64,000 nt of DNA from NCBI GenBank assembly GCA_029243395.1, contig JAQWSE010000012.1, positions 62,001-126,000 on the forward strand, written 5' to 3'. This DNA is from Paracoccaceae bacterium. Its GTDB lineage: Bacteria; Pseudomonadota; Alphaproteobacteria; Rhodobacterales; Rhodobacteraceae. Shown here one piece after another: positions 36,972 to 45,538 of the stretch (position 1 is its first letter; each line of letters begins with the position of its first letter). The position numbers and the translations under genes were made by a program. Below the pieces are notes generated by a model. That model was not told where the DNA came from. It ran no database searches and saw only the letters and a program-made list of their open reading frames with translations.

Positions 36972-37843
36972 AATAAGAATTCACTTAGTTTCTTACTAAG
37001 CAATTTTGGCGCATCTTCTGGGATGAAATGACCGCAAGGAAGAGCTTCTCCTTCGATATCTTTAGTTGTGTATTTACCCCAACAATCTAATGGCTGAAAG
37101 CATTTATTAATGAGACCTTTTTCGCCCCAAAGTACCTGGATGGGTATGGCCAATTTTTCATCAATATCTTCCTTGTCATGTATCAAGTCTATAGACGCAC
37201 TGGCTCTATAATCCTCACACGTTGCGTGAATAGTTTCTTTTCTGGAAAATTTTTCAAGATATACTTCAAACTTGTCTCTATAATCAAATTCTCCAGACCA
37301 TCTTCTGAAACACGTTTCTAACCATAATCTTGGATTCTTGCCGATAAAATCTTCAGGAAGAGGGCTTTCTTGGATTAGAAAAAACCAATGAAAATACCCA
37401 GTAGCAAATTCCTTATTTGTAGCTTTGTACATATCCAAAGTGGGGCAGATATCAAGAACTGAAAGTGCCTTGACTCTATCGCGATGATCTCTGGATAGCC
37501 TATGTCCCACTCGACCACCTCTATCATGACCGACTATCGAGAATTTTTTGATACCTAAGTGATCCATAATTTGAATCATGTCTAGCGCCATTGCTCTTTT
37601 TGAGTAATTAGAATGATCATCGAGACCCTTTGGAGCCGCTGAATTCCCATACCCCCTTAAATCTGGAATAATGGTCGTATAACTTTGAGATAAAATGAGG
37701 GCTGTTTCTTTCCACATTAGGCTACATTGTGGGTAACCATGTAATAATAGAACTGGAGGGCCATTCCCCATTGTATAGAAATGAATTTGACCAATTTCTG
37801 TAGTAATATAATCTTCTTTAAAGCCGTACATCATATTATTCAT
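36968..37843 (-). CDS. Alpha/beta hydrolase, fluoroacetate (haloacetate) dehalogenase-like
   Basis: About 291 residues from ATG 37843 (frame open to 37876). Nucleophile motif GHDRGGRVGHR gives Asp107 with carboxylate-binding Arg108 and Arg111. The halide pocket residues of fluoroacetate dehalogenase appear to be conserved as His152-Trp153 (FHWFF) and Tyr212 (CEDYRA), and the general-base histidine is His272 (CGHFIPEDAP). The length and spacing closely match the characterised enzyme. It hydrolyses haloacetates to glycolate and halide. Epoxide hydrolase is the main alternative given the Asp nucleophile, but the HW pocket favours the dehalogenase. Confidence 0.78.
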   Translation of the reverse strand: MNNMMYGFKEDYITTEIGQIHFYTMGNGPPVLLLHGYPQCSLMWKETALILSQSYTTIIPDLRGYGNSAAPKGLDDHSNYSKRAMALDMIQIMDHLGIKKFSIVGHDRGGRVGHRLSRDHRDRVKALSVLDICPTLDMYKATNKEFATGYFHWFFLIQESPLPEDFIGKNPRLWLETCFRRWSGEFDYRDKFEVYLEKFSRKETIHATCEDYRASASIDLIHDKEDIDEKLAIPIQVLWGEKGLINKCFQPLDCWGKYTTKDIEGEALPCGHFIPEDAPKLLSKKLSEFLF

Positions 37844-37942
37844 GAGTGTATTATAGTTCCTAATCTTGAATAACAAAAGGAAAGCTTTTAAAGCATATTT
37901 AATTAATGATATATTGTAACATTAACAATTAAAGGTGCTGAG

Positions 37943-38893
37943 ATTTCTAAAAACAATTATGATAAAGGCCGCTTGGATCTGCCATTTGTGGGTATTCCAA
38001 CTTTTGGCAAGAGACAATATGTAAGTGATTGGAAAAATCTGTCTGCCGACATTGCGATAATTGGGGCTCCTTTTGATTCTGGAACTCAGTTTAGGGCAGG
38101 GGCTAGATTTGGACCTCGTTCGGTAAGAGAAGCTTCTACTTTATTTTCTTTTGGTCATGCAGGGGCATATGATCATGAAGATGACAAAGTGTATTTGGAT
38201 AGTGATGTTAAAATTATAGACATGGGCGATGCGGACATTGTGCATACGGATACAGTCAAAAGTCACGCAAATATAGAGTTTGCAGTAAAATGTGCTTTAA
38301 AGGCAGGAGCATTACCAGTTATTATAGGTGGAGATCATTCTGTTAATATTCCTTGCATAAATGCATTCCAGGGGGGAGAAAAGCCTTTTCATATTCTCCA
38401 AATAGATGCCCATTTAGACTTTGTTGATGAGAGACATGGGGTGAGGTTTGGTCATGGAAATCCTATGAGGCGTGCGGCTGAAAAAAACTATGTGTCTGGC
38501 CTTACTCAACTGGGCATTCGGAATGTTTCTTCAACAGCTAAAGAAGGATATGAGCAAGCTAGGCTTATGGGTAGTGACATAATCTCAGTACGTCAAGCTC
38601 GGCAGATGGGTATGGTAAATGTAGTTAGTAGAATACCAAAGGATGAACGACTTTACATAAGCATAGATATAGATGCTTTCTGTCCTTCTATAGCTCCAGG
38701 AACAGGGACACCTAGCCATGGAGGCTTTTTATATTATGAAGTTTTGGAAATTCTAAAGAATATTGCTGATAGAAACCAGATTGTTGGTGTTGATTTAGTT
38801 GAAGTAGCACCGGACTATGATCCTTCGGGGAGCACTGCTACATTGGCTGCCCAAGTTTTGCTAAATTTTTTGGGCTTTATTTTCTCAAAATGA
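37943..38893 (+). CDS. Agmatinase-family ureohydrolase
   Basis: A Mn-dependent ureohydrolase, 306 residues from TTG 37973 or about 316 from a non-standard ATT at 37943. Ligand motifs are GGDHS, DAHLD and SIDIDAFCPSIAPGTGTPS. It carries LDLPFVGIPTFGKR near the N-terminus and FSFGHAGAYDHEDD, typical of one alphaproteobacterial agmatinase-like branch. I prefer ATT because AAAGG lies seven bases upstream and the residues SKNNYDKGRLDLP complete the expected N-terminus; no ATG, GTG or TTG lies between them. Substrate (agmatine, guanidinobutyrate or guanidinoacetate) is not certain. Divergent from the dehalogenase-like gene. Confidence 0.78.
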   Translation: MSKNNYDKGRLDLPFVGIPTFGKRQYVSDWKNLSADIAIIGAPFDSGTQFRAGARFGPRSVREASTLFSFGHAGAYDHEDDKVYLDSDVKIIDMGDADIVHTDTVKSHANIEFAVKCALKAGALPVIIGGDHSVNIPCINAFQGGEKPFHILQIDAHLDFVDERHGVRFGHGNPMRRAAEKNYVSGLTQLGIRNVSSTAKEGYEQARLMGSDIISVRQARQMGMVNVVSRIPKDERLYISIDIDAFCPSIAPGTGTPSHGGFLYYEVLEILKNIADRNQIVGVDLVEVAPDYDPSGSTATLAAQVLLNFLGFIFSK

Positions 38894-38945
38894 GCAGTAA
38901 CCACCATGAAATACTTAGGATATTTTATCTTAGATCGCGAAAGTA

Positions 38946-39935
38946 TTAGATGAGTTGAATCCTATCACTCTTGCTAGCCTCAAAAATTCCATCAATCACT
39001 AATTGATTCTTGTATGAATCTTCTAACGAAAATAGGCGGTCACTATTCTTTTCCTGGATAGCATGACTAAATGCTTCAATTTGTAAAGTGTACTGGTTTA
39101 TCTCACCGAAACGGAATTCCAAAATTTCACTATTATTAAGAGAATGTACAGATATGCTCGAATCTCCATAAGTTCTTGCATTGAAGGGAGCATGGACCTC
39201 AATTCTACCATTGTCCCCATGGAAGACCATTTTTTGCCTCAACGCCATTTGCGTGCTTACATAGAAACTCAAATCAAAATTTTCAAAACCCAATTCTACA
39301 GAAGCATAAGTATCTACACCAAAAGTTTTATCTATTTCTATTTTTGCTCTAATGGTTTGGGGTTCTTCCCCTGTTGCAATACGAGTGGTTACTAGAGGAT
39401 AAACGCCAATGTCGGGTAATACCCCTCCACCCAGATCAGGTCTATTACGCATATTTCCTGGATCTTTATTGTAGTAGGTAAAGGATCCTTGGACGTGTTT
39501 AAGATTTCCGATTTGACCTTCTGCTATCAATTCCTTAACTTTTTTCCATTGAGGATGATAGTAAACCATGAAAGCCTCGGACAGGATGCAGCCAGATTTG
39601 GCTTCAGCCTTGATAAGAGATTCAATATCACTAGCTCTTAAAGCAATCGGTTTTTCACATAGAACGTTTTTCCCAGCTTCCAAGCATTTTAATGACCATT
39701 CTACGTGTTGTGCAGTGGGGAGTGGGATATAAATGGCGTCAACTTGGGGACAAGCCAGAAGCTCCTCATAGGACCCATAAGGGATAGATGCATTAAATTC
39801 TTGGCAAAGAGTTTCCGCTTTCTTTAAATGTCTACTAGCTATCGAATGTAAAATAGAATTTTTGGATTCTAATATGGCAGGGATCACCTGATTTTTTGCT
39901 ATATTTGCGGTTGATATTACTCCCCAGCGTACCAC
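38946..39935 (-). CDS. Gfo/Idh/MocA family oxidoreductase
   Basis: A 329-residue NAD(P)-dependent dehydrogenase. N-terminal Rossmann domain starting WGVISTANIAK, the family motif CEKPIAL near residue 95-101, and the C-terminal alpha/beta domain with GGGVLPDIGVYPL. It resembles the dihydrodiol/D-xylose dehydrogenase-like branch. The sugar or polyol substrate is unknown. It stands alone on the minus strand, convergent with the agmatinase-like gene. Confidence 0.82.
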   Translation of the reverse strand: MVRWGVISTANIAKNQVIPAILESKNSILHSIASRHLKKAETLCQEFNASIPYGSYEELLACPQVDAIYIPLPTAQHVEWSLKCLEAGKNVLCEKPIALRASDIESLIKAEAKSGCILSEAFMVYYHPQWKKVKELIAEGQIGNLKHVQGSFTYYNKDPGNMRNRPDLGGGVLPDIGVYPLVTTRIATGEEPQTIRAKIEIDKTFGVDTYASVELGFENFDLSFYVSTQMALRQKMVFHGDNGRIEVHAPFNARTYGDSSISVHSLNNSEILEFRFGEINQYTLQIEAFSHAIQEKNSDRLFSLEDSYKNQLVIDGIFEASKSDRIQLI

Positions 39936-40006
39936 ACTAAACCCTCCAGCAATGTTAAAGCACTAGCTTATGGAAAAAAACTTTTCTTGGAAAGTTTTAA
40001 TATTAC

Positions 40007-40504
40007 TTATTCATCAATATCTACTAGGTTAAGGCAAGCTTTTTCTATTAGATTTGATACGTATTCAAAGTTTCCAGAATAGTATGGATCGGGCACTTCT
40101 TTCTCTTTATCTGATGAAAATTCTAACAACAGTTTTATAGGTGCGTTCGAGTTTCTTGGGCGAATGGCCTGAAGGTCCGAGAGATTATTCTTATCCATGG
40201 CTAGAATTAGATCAAAGTATGTGAAATCTTTATTAGTGATTTTTCTGGCTCTTTGCGACCCAATATTCCAACCTTTAGATAGAGCAGTTCTCTGAGCTCT
40301 TTGGTCAGGTGATTTACCTGAGTGCCAAGCTTCAGTTCCTGCACTATCAACATATATTTTTAGAGAATGTTCTTTGGCTAGAAATTCTAAGGCACCTTGG
40401 GCGAGTGGTGACCTACAAATATTCCCAAGGCAAACCATTAATATTTTCTTCTCCTTTATTTTACTTCCCTTTCCAAATTGGATCTCTTTTTTCCACAAAT
40501 GCAT
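40007..40504 (-). CDS. Low-molecular-weight protein-tyrosine phosphatase / arsenate-reductase-fold protein
   Basis: The P-loop CLGNICRSP (C-X5-R-S) and the general-acid loop PDPYYSG identify a LMW-PTP, which dephosphorylates tyrosine phosphate on proteins or small molecules. The frame opens at 40504, overlapping caiD by 44 bases, but the first 20 residues are outside the fold. The ATG at 40438 would cut strand 1 short. A well placed AAGGAG lies six bases before an ATA codon at 40444 that gives the ideal N-terminus ILMVCLGN, so the true start is unsettled. Last gene of the arginine/carnitine operon; no functional link is evident. Confidence 0.82.
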   Translation of the reverse strand: MHLWKKEIQFGKGSKIKEKKILMVCLGNICRSPLAQGALEFLAKEHSLKIYVDSAGTEAWHSGKSPDQRAQRTALSKGWNIGSQRARKITNKDFTYFDLILAMDKNNLSDLQAIRPRNSNAPIKLLLEFSSDKEKEVPDPYYSGNFEYVSNLIEKACLNLVDIDE

Positions 40505-41276
40505 TCTGTCCCTCTAAAAGGTCTTCTGATCCATAAAGTTTGTCAATTGTACTTAATTGGCGTTTAGTTATTTTGTTTAGTATATCTTGGAATTTGGAAT
40601 CCTCGGATTCTCTTACAACTTCCTTAATAGCAGCCATAACTAAAGGTGGACCATTAGCAATATCTTTGGCTACATTCAGAGTTTTTTCTAGTAAATTTTC
40701 TTTGTTAAAGACATGATTAACTAGACCCCATTTCTGTGCTTCCTGGGCACTGATCCAGCGTCCTGTGAGCAACATCTCCATTGCAATGTGATATGGAATA
40801 CGTTTAGGTAGTTTGATTGAAGCGGCGTCTGCTACAGTTCCTGATTTAATCTCTGGTAATGCAAAAGTTGCGTCCTTTGTCGCCATAATCATGTCACAAG
40901 ATAAAGCTATTTCAAGGCCTCCACCACAGCAGATTCCATTGACAGCAGCAATCATGGGTTTATTCATGTGTGGTAATTCTTGTAGACCTCCAAAACCGCC
41001 AACACCATAATCTCCATCTACAGCATCCCCACCAGCCGCAGCTTTTAGGTCCCAACCTGGGCAGAAGAACTTGTTACCTGCTCCTGTCAATACGCCGACT
41101 CTCAATTTAGAACTGTCCCGAAATTCCCGAAAAATTTCCCCCATCAACCTACTTGTCTTCAAATCTATAGCATTTGCTTTAGGTCGATCTAAAGTAACTA
41201 TGAGAATTTTTCCCATAATTGTTGTTCTAATAGGACCCTCCTCTAGATTAAGAACAGATTCATCATTTTTTTTCAT
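40461..41276 (-). CDS. caiD: Crotonobetainyl-CoA hydratase (CaiD-like)
   Basis: A 271-residue crotonase that is clearly CaiD-like: TLDRPKANAIDLKTS, FFCPGWDLKAAAGG, and the C-terminus EKRDPIWKGK closely match E. coli CaiD. Glu122 (GGGLEIALSCD) and Glu142 (ALPEIKSG) are the two acidic catalytic positions. It interconverts crotonobetainyl-CoA and L-carnitinyl-CoA. It has about ten extra N-terminal residues. Immediately downstream of the ADP-forming acyl-CoA synthetase (14-base gap), it makes carnitinyl-CoA from the product of the neighbouring acyl-CoA dehydrogenase. Confidence 0.88.
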   Translation of the reverse strand: MKKNDESVLNLEEGPIRTTIMGKILIVTLDRPKANAIDLKTSRLMGEIFREFRDSSKLRVGVLTGAGNKFFCPGWDLKAAAGGDAVDGDYGVGGFGGLQELPHMNKPMIAAVNGICCGGGLEIALSCDMIMATKDATFALPEIKSGTVADAASIKLPKRIPYHIAMEMLLTGRWISAQEAQKWGLVNHVFNKENLLEKTLNVAKDIANGPPLVMAAIKEVVRESEDSKFQDILNKITKRQLSTIDKLYGSEDLLEGQNAFVEKRDPIWKGK

Positions 41277-41290
41277 TTTTCCTCCAAGAT

Positions 41291-43354
41291 TTAGGTATTG
41301 ATTTCTATTAAGGCGTCTGCCGCATAGGCATTCTTGTTTGTAATAATAAGAGGGTTAATTTCTAATTCAGAAATACTAATGGTTGGGTCTTCTATTAGCG
41401 AAGAAATTTTCATTATTACTTCAATAGTTTTTGTCAAGTTGGCTTTTAATAAACCTCTATATCCTTCAAAAAGTGGCGATAGCGGAAGTGATTTCAACGA
41501 ATCTGCAACAATATCTTGGGTGGTGGGTAGTATAAGGGTTTTCTTGTTGGCTGAAATTTTTGCGTGCAGTTCACTTAAAATTCCTCCTGGAGAGAGGGTC
41601 ATGGCGAACAAACCAGTTTCGTCCTTTGTCACACCGACAAGCAATTCCATAATATTGGGTTCAACCATTTCCTCTATCAGAATTTGGTTGGTTTCGCTCT
41701 TTATGTCGTTGATCCTGCACATCAAATCATCAACTGATTGAATATTGAGAAAGACCAAACCAGATTCAGTTTTATGCCCAGCACCGACGCCTTTTAGGAC
41801 TAAGGGGTAATCAAATTGTTTGAGCAGGCTGGGATCCTTTTTGATAGTATTCATATCAGTCACTAGAGATTTAGGAATAGGAATACCATTATTCTTTAAA
41901 ATATTTTTAGCTTCAATCTCAAGCAGCTGAATGGGTGTTCCTTTTTGTGAAAACGTGGTTGAAATTAGAGCGGGCTTATCGACTGCGTTCTTTAATATAG
42001 AGTTGCTCTTTAAGCTTATATCAATAGATTCTAAGCCAGTTTTCAATCCGCATAATGGCATTATTCCATGCTTAAGAAATTCATCAGCCAAGTCTTCTGT
42101 CATGCTTTCGCTCAAAGAAGAAATGACTGCAATATTGGCTTCAGTAGCTTTTTTTGCTTCAAGAATCGCATCGAGACCACATCTGAAACTCTCTTGATTA
42201 CACCGATCTTTCCTCGGTATATCTAAAACAAAGATCACGAGACTCTTGGTGTTTTGACATATTGTGGTAAATAACTTTACCATTCTTTCAGTGTCGCCCC
42301 AGATAAATGTATGATAGTCAAAGGGATTGGAGATTTCTACAATATCTCCCAGGATATCACGTATCTGACGAGATTTTTCAGTCGAAAATCTAGGAAATTT
42401 TAGGGATGTTATTATAGAGAAATCTGAAACAAGACTAGCCTCTCCACCAGAACAGCTGACGGAAATTACTGAATGGTTTCCCATTCGACCAGCTACATGA
42501 AGAATTTTTAGACTCTCCAAAAAGACATCTAAATCATTTACCTCGACAATACCTAGTCTTTCAAAGAAGGCATTAGAAATATCTGAATTTCCTGTAATAG
42601 ATGCTGTATGAGAAAAACTTTGAGACCTGCTGGACTCGGTTTTCCCTGATTTTAGAGCTATGATAGGCTTATTCATCTTTAGTGCTGATTGGGACATTTG
42701 TTCAAATTTTCTTAGATCTTTAATCCCCTCAATATAAAATCCAATAGCGGTAACCCTGGGATCTTCAATCATTGCAAGGCCTAGATCCGCAATATCTAAT
42801 TTAGCCTGATTTCCTGAAGTTAGAACATAGGCAATAGGGGTGCTACGGGACTGCATTGTTAGGTTGATAGCTATATTTGATGATTGGGCTATTATGGCAA
42901 CTCCAGATTCTACTGCTCTTCCCCCATGTTGGTCTGGCCACATATAGATGTGATCAAGGTAATTCAAGTATCCATAACAATTTGGACCTAGGAACGGCAT
43001 GTCTCTTGCGGCTTCTGACATTTTTTTTTGGAGTTTTTCTCCTAGTGGGCCTGTTTCTGAGAATCCTGATGCAAAACAGGTCGCTCCTCCACAACCAATT
43101 TCCTCTAATTCTCGAATAATTTCAATTGTTTCACTCCTGTTCACTCCAATAAATGCAGCATCAGGTGACCCTGGAAGAACATCAATTCTTTTGTAACATT
43201 TATATCCTGCGATTCTCTCTCTATTAGGGTTGACAGGCCAAACTTGTCCGGAGAACTTAGAGTCTTGAATTTGGTAGGCAACATTTTCAACCCATGAACC
43301 ACCGACAAGTGCAATGGTTTTAGGTTGTAACAATCTCGTCAGGTTTATCTTCAT
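41291..43354 (-). CDS. ADP-forming acyl-CoA synthetase (acetate-CoA ligase family, fused subunits)
   Basis: About 687 residues from ATG 43354; the preceding in-frame TTG is also possible. Domain order: CoA-binding Rossmann domain (about 1-130, VGGSWVENVAYQI), succinyl-CoA-synthetase-like domain with the phosphohistidine in SHTASITG (about 245), then an ATP-grasp domain (about 475-685) with ENPL-type ending ELEINPLII. Such enzymes make or use acyl-CoA with ATP/ADP and phosphate. The start overlaps the dehydrogenase stop (TGATG), so it is coupled to a gamma-butyrobetaine/carnitine pathway and probably activates gamma-butyrobetaine or recovers energy from betainyl-CoA (inference). Confidence 0.85.
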   Translation of the reverse strand: MKINLTRLLQPKTIALVGGSWVENVAYQIQDSKFSGQVWPVNPNRERIAGYKCYKRIDVLPGSPDAAFIGVNRSETIEIIRELEEIGCGGATCFASGFSETGPLGEKLQKKMSEAARDMPFLGPNCYGYLNYLDHIYMWPDQHGGRAVESGVAIIAQSSNIAINLTMQSRSTPIAYVLTSGNQAKLDIADLGLAMIEDPRVTAIGFYIEGIKDLRKFEQMSQSALKMNKPIIALKSGKTESSRSQSFSHTASITGNSDISNAFFERLGIVEVNDLDVFLESLKILHVAGRMGNHSVISVSCSGGEASLVSDFSIITSLKFPRFSTEKSRQIRDILGDIVEISNPFDYHTFIWGDTERMVKLFTTICQNTKSLVIFVLDIPRKDRCNQESFRCGLDAILEAKKATEANIAVISSLSESMTEDLADEFLKHGIMPLCGLKTGLESIDISLKSNSILKNAVDKPALISTTFSQKGTPIQLLEIEAKNILKNNGIPIPKSLVTDMNTIKKDPSLLKQFDYPLVLKGVGAGHKTESGLVFLNIQSVDDLMCRINDIKSETNQILIEEMVEPNIMELLVGVTKDETGLFAMTLSPGGILSELHAKISANKKTLILPTTQDIVADSLKSLPLSPLFEGYRGLLKANLTKTIEVIMKISSLIEDPTISISELEINPLIITNKNAYAADALIEINT

Positions 43355-44520
43355 CAATTTTCAAAGGGCCTTAAAAGTGATCTTGAAATTATGTGGCGTT
43401 GGATTTCTGATGTACCTTCCCAAATCCTTTCTAACCTTGCATCTCTCCAGATTCGTTCTAGTGGAAGTTCGTTCATTAACCCCATTCCACCGTGTATCTG
43501 AATAGCTTCATCAGATACCATTGCTAGCATTTCAGTGGCTTTCAGTTTAGCCATGGCCATGTCGGCATCAGTTGCAATACCCTGGTCATACTTCCAACCA
43601 GCTTCTAAAACCATTAATTCGGAAGCTTTCATTTCCATGGCCATGTCTGAAAGTTTGAAGGAGATTCCTTGAAATTTTCCAATAGTTTGTCCAAACTGTT
43701 GTCGCGTAGCAGCCCACTCTGTGGCATGGCTAAAGGCTCTTTCGGCACGACCCAAGCAGGCCGCTCCAACTTGCAGCCTTGTGGCGCCCAGCCAGTTATT
43801 GGCTACATCGAAGCCTTTATGAACTTCTCCTAAAACGGCTTCTTTAGGAACCTTGACATCTGAAAACTCCAAGATTGAATTTGTGTATCCTCTATGGGAA
43901 ACATTCTCATAACCTGGTCTAACCTCAAAACCTGGAGTACCTTTGTCGACAAAAAATGCAGTGATGAGTTTTTTCTCTCCCTTTGGGGTATCCTCTGCTC
44001 CAGAGGCCATAAATGCTATAGTAAAATCAGCTATGTCTGCATGGCTAATGAAATGCTTTGTGCCATTTAGGATCCAATCTCCTGTTTCAGTTTCTTTTGC
44101 TGATGATTTCATTCCTCTCAAATCGGATCCAGCATTAGGTTCAGTCATTGCTAAACAATCCCAGGTTTCCCCTGAAATACAGGGTTTAAGATACTTATCC
44201 TTTTGCTCTTTCGTTCCAGCACATAAAATATTTGATGGTCTAGCCACGCAAGTCCAATGAAGAGCATAATTTGCTTTTCCTAACTCTTTTTCAAATAATA
44301 GCCATGTGAGTGTATCCAACCCGCCCCCTCCTTCCTCAAGGGGAATATTTGCTGCGTAGATACCAGCTTTCATGGCTTTTGCTTGTATTTCCTTAATCAG
44401 ATCTTTAGGTAGGTGGCCATTTTTTTCTATAAGGGCCTCATGCGGATATAACTCATTTTCCACGAAATGTTTGGTTGTCTTGATTATTAATTTCTGCTCT
44501 TCAGTAAGGTCAAAATTCAT
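43354..44520 (-). CDS. Acyl-CoA dehydrogenase, probable gamma-butyrobetainyl-CoA dehydrogenase
   Basis: A 388-residue acyl-CoA dehydrogenase. FAD/substrate motifs AMTEPNAGSDL and FISHADIADF are present; the catalytic glutamate is at the C-terminal site in IWEGTSEIQR (about 372). It is not a close CaiA match in sequence, but it sits between the L-carnitine dehydrogenase and CaiD genes, so oxidation of gamma-butyrobetainyl-CoA to crotonobetainyl-CoA is the best inference. Thirty-one bases separate it from the upstream carnitine dehydrogenase gene; its stop is fused to the next start. Confidence 0.82.
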   Translation of the reverse strand: MNFDLTEEQKLIIKTTKHFVENELYPHEALIEKNGHLPKDLIKEIQAKAMKAGIYAANIPLEEGGGGLDTLTWLLFEKELGKANYALHWTCVARPSNILCAGTKEQKDKYLKPCISGETWDCLAMTEPNAGSDLRGMKSSAKETETGDWILNGTKHFISHADIADFTIAFMASGAEDTPKGEKKLITAFFVDKGTPGFEVRPGYENVSHRGYTNSILEFSDVKVPKEAVLGEVHKGFDVANNWLGATRLQVGAACLGRAERAFSHATEWAATRQQFGQTIGKFQGISFKLSDMAMEMKASELMVLEAGWKYDQGIATDADMAMAKLKATEMLAMVSDEAIQIHGGMGLMNELPLERIWRDARLERIWEGTSEIQRHIISRSLLRPFEN

Positions 44521-44551
44521 GGGTGATCTCCAGAAAATAACATTATGCTAT

Positions 44552-45538
44552 TCAAAATTCTTCAATAGCTGCTCTTGCTTTTTTGATTAAAGTTCCAGCA
44601 CCATAATCATTTTTTTCTAGTGCCTTTTGTATTTCTACTAAGTTGTCGTCACGAATCCTTTCTAGATCAGTTACAGACTTTCCTTTTGCTTGGTTGTCAG
44701 ATTGACCAGAAATAAGGTCAATTAGTTCATCATTAAATTCAGGCACGTCCATGAGTTTTGTCCAAGGCCATGACAAACAGGGACCAAAGTGATCTAAAAA
44801 CTGTCTCATACCGCCCTCACCAGCTGCAGTTCTATAGGTTTGGAAAACTCCCATCTGGGCATATCTGAGACCGAACCCATATCTGACTATATCGTCCAAT
44901 TCTTCTGTTGTGCATATTCCATCCTTGATTAACCAAAGCGACTCACGCCAAATTGCTTCCAGAAGGCGATCAGCCACAAAAGCTTCTATTTCTTTTTTAA
45001 TGTGGACGGGTTTCATAAAAATACTGATAAAGAAATCACAAGCTTTGTTTATAAAAACTAAGTCAGTTCTTGATCCTCCAACCACTTCAACCATAGGTAT
45101 TAGGTAAACGGGGTTGAAAGGATGGGCCACAATCAATCTTTCAGGGCGGTTCATCTGCTTCTGAAGATCACTAGGCTTTATTCCAGAAGTTGATGAAGCA
45201 ATAATAGTTTGTGGTGAACATTCCTTTTCAATTTGTTCATAAATATTTTGCTTCATGTCTATTCTTTCTGGAACACTTTCGATGACAAAATCTGCATTTT
45301 CTAGTGCGGGAGTGATTTCAGTGTAATAATCAAAAGTTCCTGTGTTCATATTTCCATTTGGGAAAAGTTTTTTATGGGCCCTTTTTGAATTGTCGAGCAT
45401 ATTGTTTAGTCTGGAATCTAAAAGAGGTGTTGGATCATAGATTTTAACATTCAAACCATTTTGTATAAGGCGAGCGACCCAACCTGCACCTATGGTACCG
45501 CACCCGACGCAGGAAACGTTCATTTGTTTATCTGCCAT
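44552..45538 (-). CDS. L-carnitine 3-dehydrogenase
   Basis: A 328-residue 3-hydroxyacyl-CoA-dehydrogenase-fold enzyme matching L-carnitine dehydrogenases closely. It has GCGTIGAGWVARLIQNGL (Rossmann), SSTSGIKPSDLQ, HPFNPVYLIPMVEVVGG, ADRLLEAIWRESLWL and the C-terminal SVTDLERIRDD. It oxidises L-carnitine to 3-dehydrocarnitine with NAD. The start is ATG 45538, or ATG 45523, which would overlap the BKACE stop as ATGA. The adjacent BKACE enzyme uses its product, reproducing the conserved carnitine dehydrogenase/BKACE pair. Unlike Pseudomonas cdh loci, no thioesterase-domain gene follows. Confidence 0.93.
   Translation of the reverse strand: MADKQMNVSCVGCGTIGAGWVARLIQNGLNVKIYDPTPLLDSRLNNMLDNSKRAHKKLFPNGNMNTGTFDYYTEITPALENADFVIESVPERIDMKQNIYEQIEKECSPQTIIASSTSGIKPSDLQKQMNRPERLIVAHPFNPVYLIPMVEVVGGSRTDLVFINKACDFFISIFMKPVHIKKEIEAFVADRLLEAIWRESLWLIKDGICTTEELDDIVRYGFGLRYAQMGVFQTYRTAAGEGGMRQFLDHFGPCLSWPWTKLMDVPEFNDELIDLISGQSDNQAKGKSVTDLERIRDDNLVEIQKALEKNDYGAGTLIKKARAAIEEF

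Noticed and set aside
37959-37972. ATG at 37959 as start of the agmatinase-like gene
   Set aside because: It is out of frame with the ureohydrolase reading frame.
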